From NCBI GenBank assembly GCA_035544675.1, contig DATKCA010000263.1, positions 1 through 47,529 of the forward strand: a stretch of DNA of 47,529 nucleotides. The letters run 5' to 3'. Position numbers and translations under genes: made by a program. Origin of the DNA: DATKCA01 sp035544675. Lineage in GTDB: Bacteria > Acidobacteriota > Thermoanaerobaculia > Gp7-AA8. The notes under the pieces were generated by a model. The model was not told the DNA's origin. It saw only the letters and a program-made list of their open reading frames with translations, and ran no database searches. Below are positions 46,401-47,529 of the stretch, in pieces; positions within the stretch are counted from its first letter, which is position 1; every line of letters starts with the position of its first letter.

Positions 46401-47435
46401 ATGAAGAATCGCTCACTCATGAGAGTCGCCGCCGCGCTGCTCTTCCTTCTGCTCGCGGCCGAAGCCCTGGCACAAGCTCCACAGCGCGGCGGCGAGCTCC
46501 CAGCCCCCCTCCCTCTCTTTCCTCCCACGAACTGGTGGAACACCGACATCACGGGCGCACCTGTCGACCCCGCCAGCACCGCATTCATCAGCTTCATCGG
46601 CCCGACCCGCGGGATGCATCCCGACTTCGGCGGCGACAGCGGCGACCCCGATTCGCCGATCTTCGGGATTCCCTACATCGTCGTGGCCGGGACGCAGCCG
46701 CTCGTTCCGGTCACCTTCGAGTTCGACGACGAGAGCGACCGCGGCGCACCGGGGCGCCCGCCCGGATATCCGATTCCGGAGGAGGCCAAGACCCAGCAGC
46801 GATTCATCGAAGGGGGGCTGGCCGGGAACGATCCACGCGCCGGCGGCGATCGCCACATGCTGATCGTCGACCGCGATCACCGCATCCTCTACGAGTTGTT
46901 CGCTCTCCGGTTCAACACCGCTTTGAACCGGTGGGAAGCGGGGTCGGGAGCGACCTTTCCGCTCGACTCGAACGCGCGGCGCCCGGAAGGCTGGACCAGC
47001 GCCGATGCCGCCGGTCTGGCGATTCTTCCGGGACTGGTCCGCCACGACGAGGTCTACGGACCCGATCCGATCCGTCACGCCTTCCGCGTCACCGTGCGGA
47101 GCACGAACGGCTTCGTGTTTCCGGCATCCCATCGCGCCGGCAACACGGCCGGCGCTCTGCCGATGGGTGCGCGCCTGCGGCTGAAAGCGAGCACCGACAT
47201 CTCCCGCTTCGCCGAGCCGCTGCGGAAGATCTTCCAGGCCATGAAGACCTACGGTCTGATCGTGGCCGACAACGGCTCGGATCTCTTCGTGACCGGCACA
47301 CACGACACGCGCTGGGACAACGATCTGCTCAATCCGGCGTTTCGAGCGATCACGGCGGCCGACTTCGAAGTCATCCAGCTCGGATGGCAGCCGGAGCGAC
47401 GCCCGGCCGCACGGCGGCGTTCGGTGGGGCGCTGA
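46401..47435 (+). CDS. Secreted protein of unknown function
   Basis: 344 aa with a signal peptide (RVAAALLFLLLAAEALAQ). TACGAT lies 10 nt before the ATG. The mature part has a compact block with RHMLIVDRDHRILYELFALR, RRPEGWTSADAAGLAILPGL, IRHAFRVTVRSTNGFVFPASH, MGARLRLKAS and YGLIVADNGSDLFVTG. These read like a conserved exported family I have met in several phyla, but I cannot give it a name or activity. Conserved His and Asp residues make a hydrolase or lyase possible. Arg-rich C-terminus. Confidence 0.75.
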   Translation: MKNRSLMRVAAALLFLLLAAEALAQAPQRGGELPAPLPLFPPTNWWNTDITGAPVDPASTAFISFIGPTRGMHPDFGGDSGDPDSPIFGIPYIVVAGTQPLVPVTFEFDDESDRGAPGRPPGYPIPEEAKTQQRFIEGGLAGNDPRAGGDRHMLIVDRDHRILYELFALRFNTALNRWEAGSGATFPLDSNARRPEGWTSADAAGLAILPGLVRHDEVYGPDPIRHAFRVTVRSTNGFVFPASHRAGNTAGALPMGARLRLKASTDISRFAEPLRKIFQAMKTYGLIVADNGSDLFVTGTHDTRWDNDLLNPAFRAITAADFEVIQLGWQPERRPAARRRSVGR

Positions 47436-47529
47436 TCCGCGGTTTCCCTTCAGGCGGTGACCGCGTCTAACCGGTCATGCAAGGCTATAGTCGCTCGCTC
47501 CTGCTCACTGCGTCGCTCCTGGTAGGGGC
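47436..47529. other. Window end, no gene seen
   Basis: 94 nt without a recognisable gene, hairpin or repeat. Confidence 0.6.

Overview
This is a 47.5 kb stretch of a high-G+C bacterial chromosome, most likely from an Acidobacteriota member. The phylum call rests on the secreted VWFA-related acidobacterial-type protein at 9143-10960, the zapA / 6S RNA / rny / ymdB-like order, and the many secreted or TPR proteins. It is an inference. The content is housekeeping plus accessory chromosomal genes. I see no prophage, no complete insertion sequence, no CRISPR array and no rRNA.

Layout. 1-2.5 kb (minus strand): start of a CDP-alcohol phosphatidyltransferase, a small secreted caspase-like protein, an L,D-transpeptidase and a paralogue that has lost the catalytic cysteine. 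2.6-9.1 kb (plus): an NlpC/P60-M19 dipeptidase fusion, thioredoxin, an endonuclease/exonuclease/phosphatase-family protein, a cardiolipin-synthase-like enzyme, Kup K+ transporter and a half-length cyclase domain. 9.1-16.4 kb (minus): VWFA protein, the N-degron operon clpS-clpA-aat and a glycogen debranching enzyme. 16.5-24.6 kb (plus): alpha/beta hydrolase, response regulator, two secreted proteins, tRNA-Arg(CCG), prs, rplY and a thiol-redox cluster. 24.6-30.7 kb (minus): the mutagenesis cassette imuA-imuB-dnaE2, interrupted by an opposite-strand RHH antitoxin-like gene. 30.8-34.9 kb (plus): zapA, probable 6S RNA, rny, a ymdB-like phosphoesterase. 35-42 kb: lytic transglycosylase, TPR-AIM24 protein, CPBP protease, molybdopterin oxidoreductase, thiolase. 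42-45.4 kb (plus): zwf-opcA-pgl, the oxidative pentose-phosphate operon. 45.4-47.4 kb: a membrane protein with a winged-helix regulator, and a secreted protein of unknown function.

Most interesting point: 21885-22424 is one AhpD-like gene whose in-frame TGA (22125-22127) falls exactly on the second residue of the redox motif (E-x11-C-x2-U-x3-H). A perfect GC hairpin with a GG-containing loop starts 13 nt after the TGA, as expected of a bacterial SECIS. It reads as a selenoprotein that ordinary gene calling would cut in two. It is followed by a TlpA-like lipoprotein and a glutaredoxin-pterin dehydratase fusion.

Three further patterns stand out. First, there are dispersed arrays of degenerate 7-nt repeats, mostly between genes but also read in frame inside dnaE2 and imuB, together with several families of short palindromic repeats. 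Second, many genes have a TAnnnT -10-like box only 6-10 nt before the start codon and no Shine-Dalgarno sequence, which suggests widespread leaderless transcription. Third, the cell-wall locus at 0.9-4.3 kb pairs an active and a dead transpeptidase with a two-domain peptidase.
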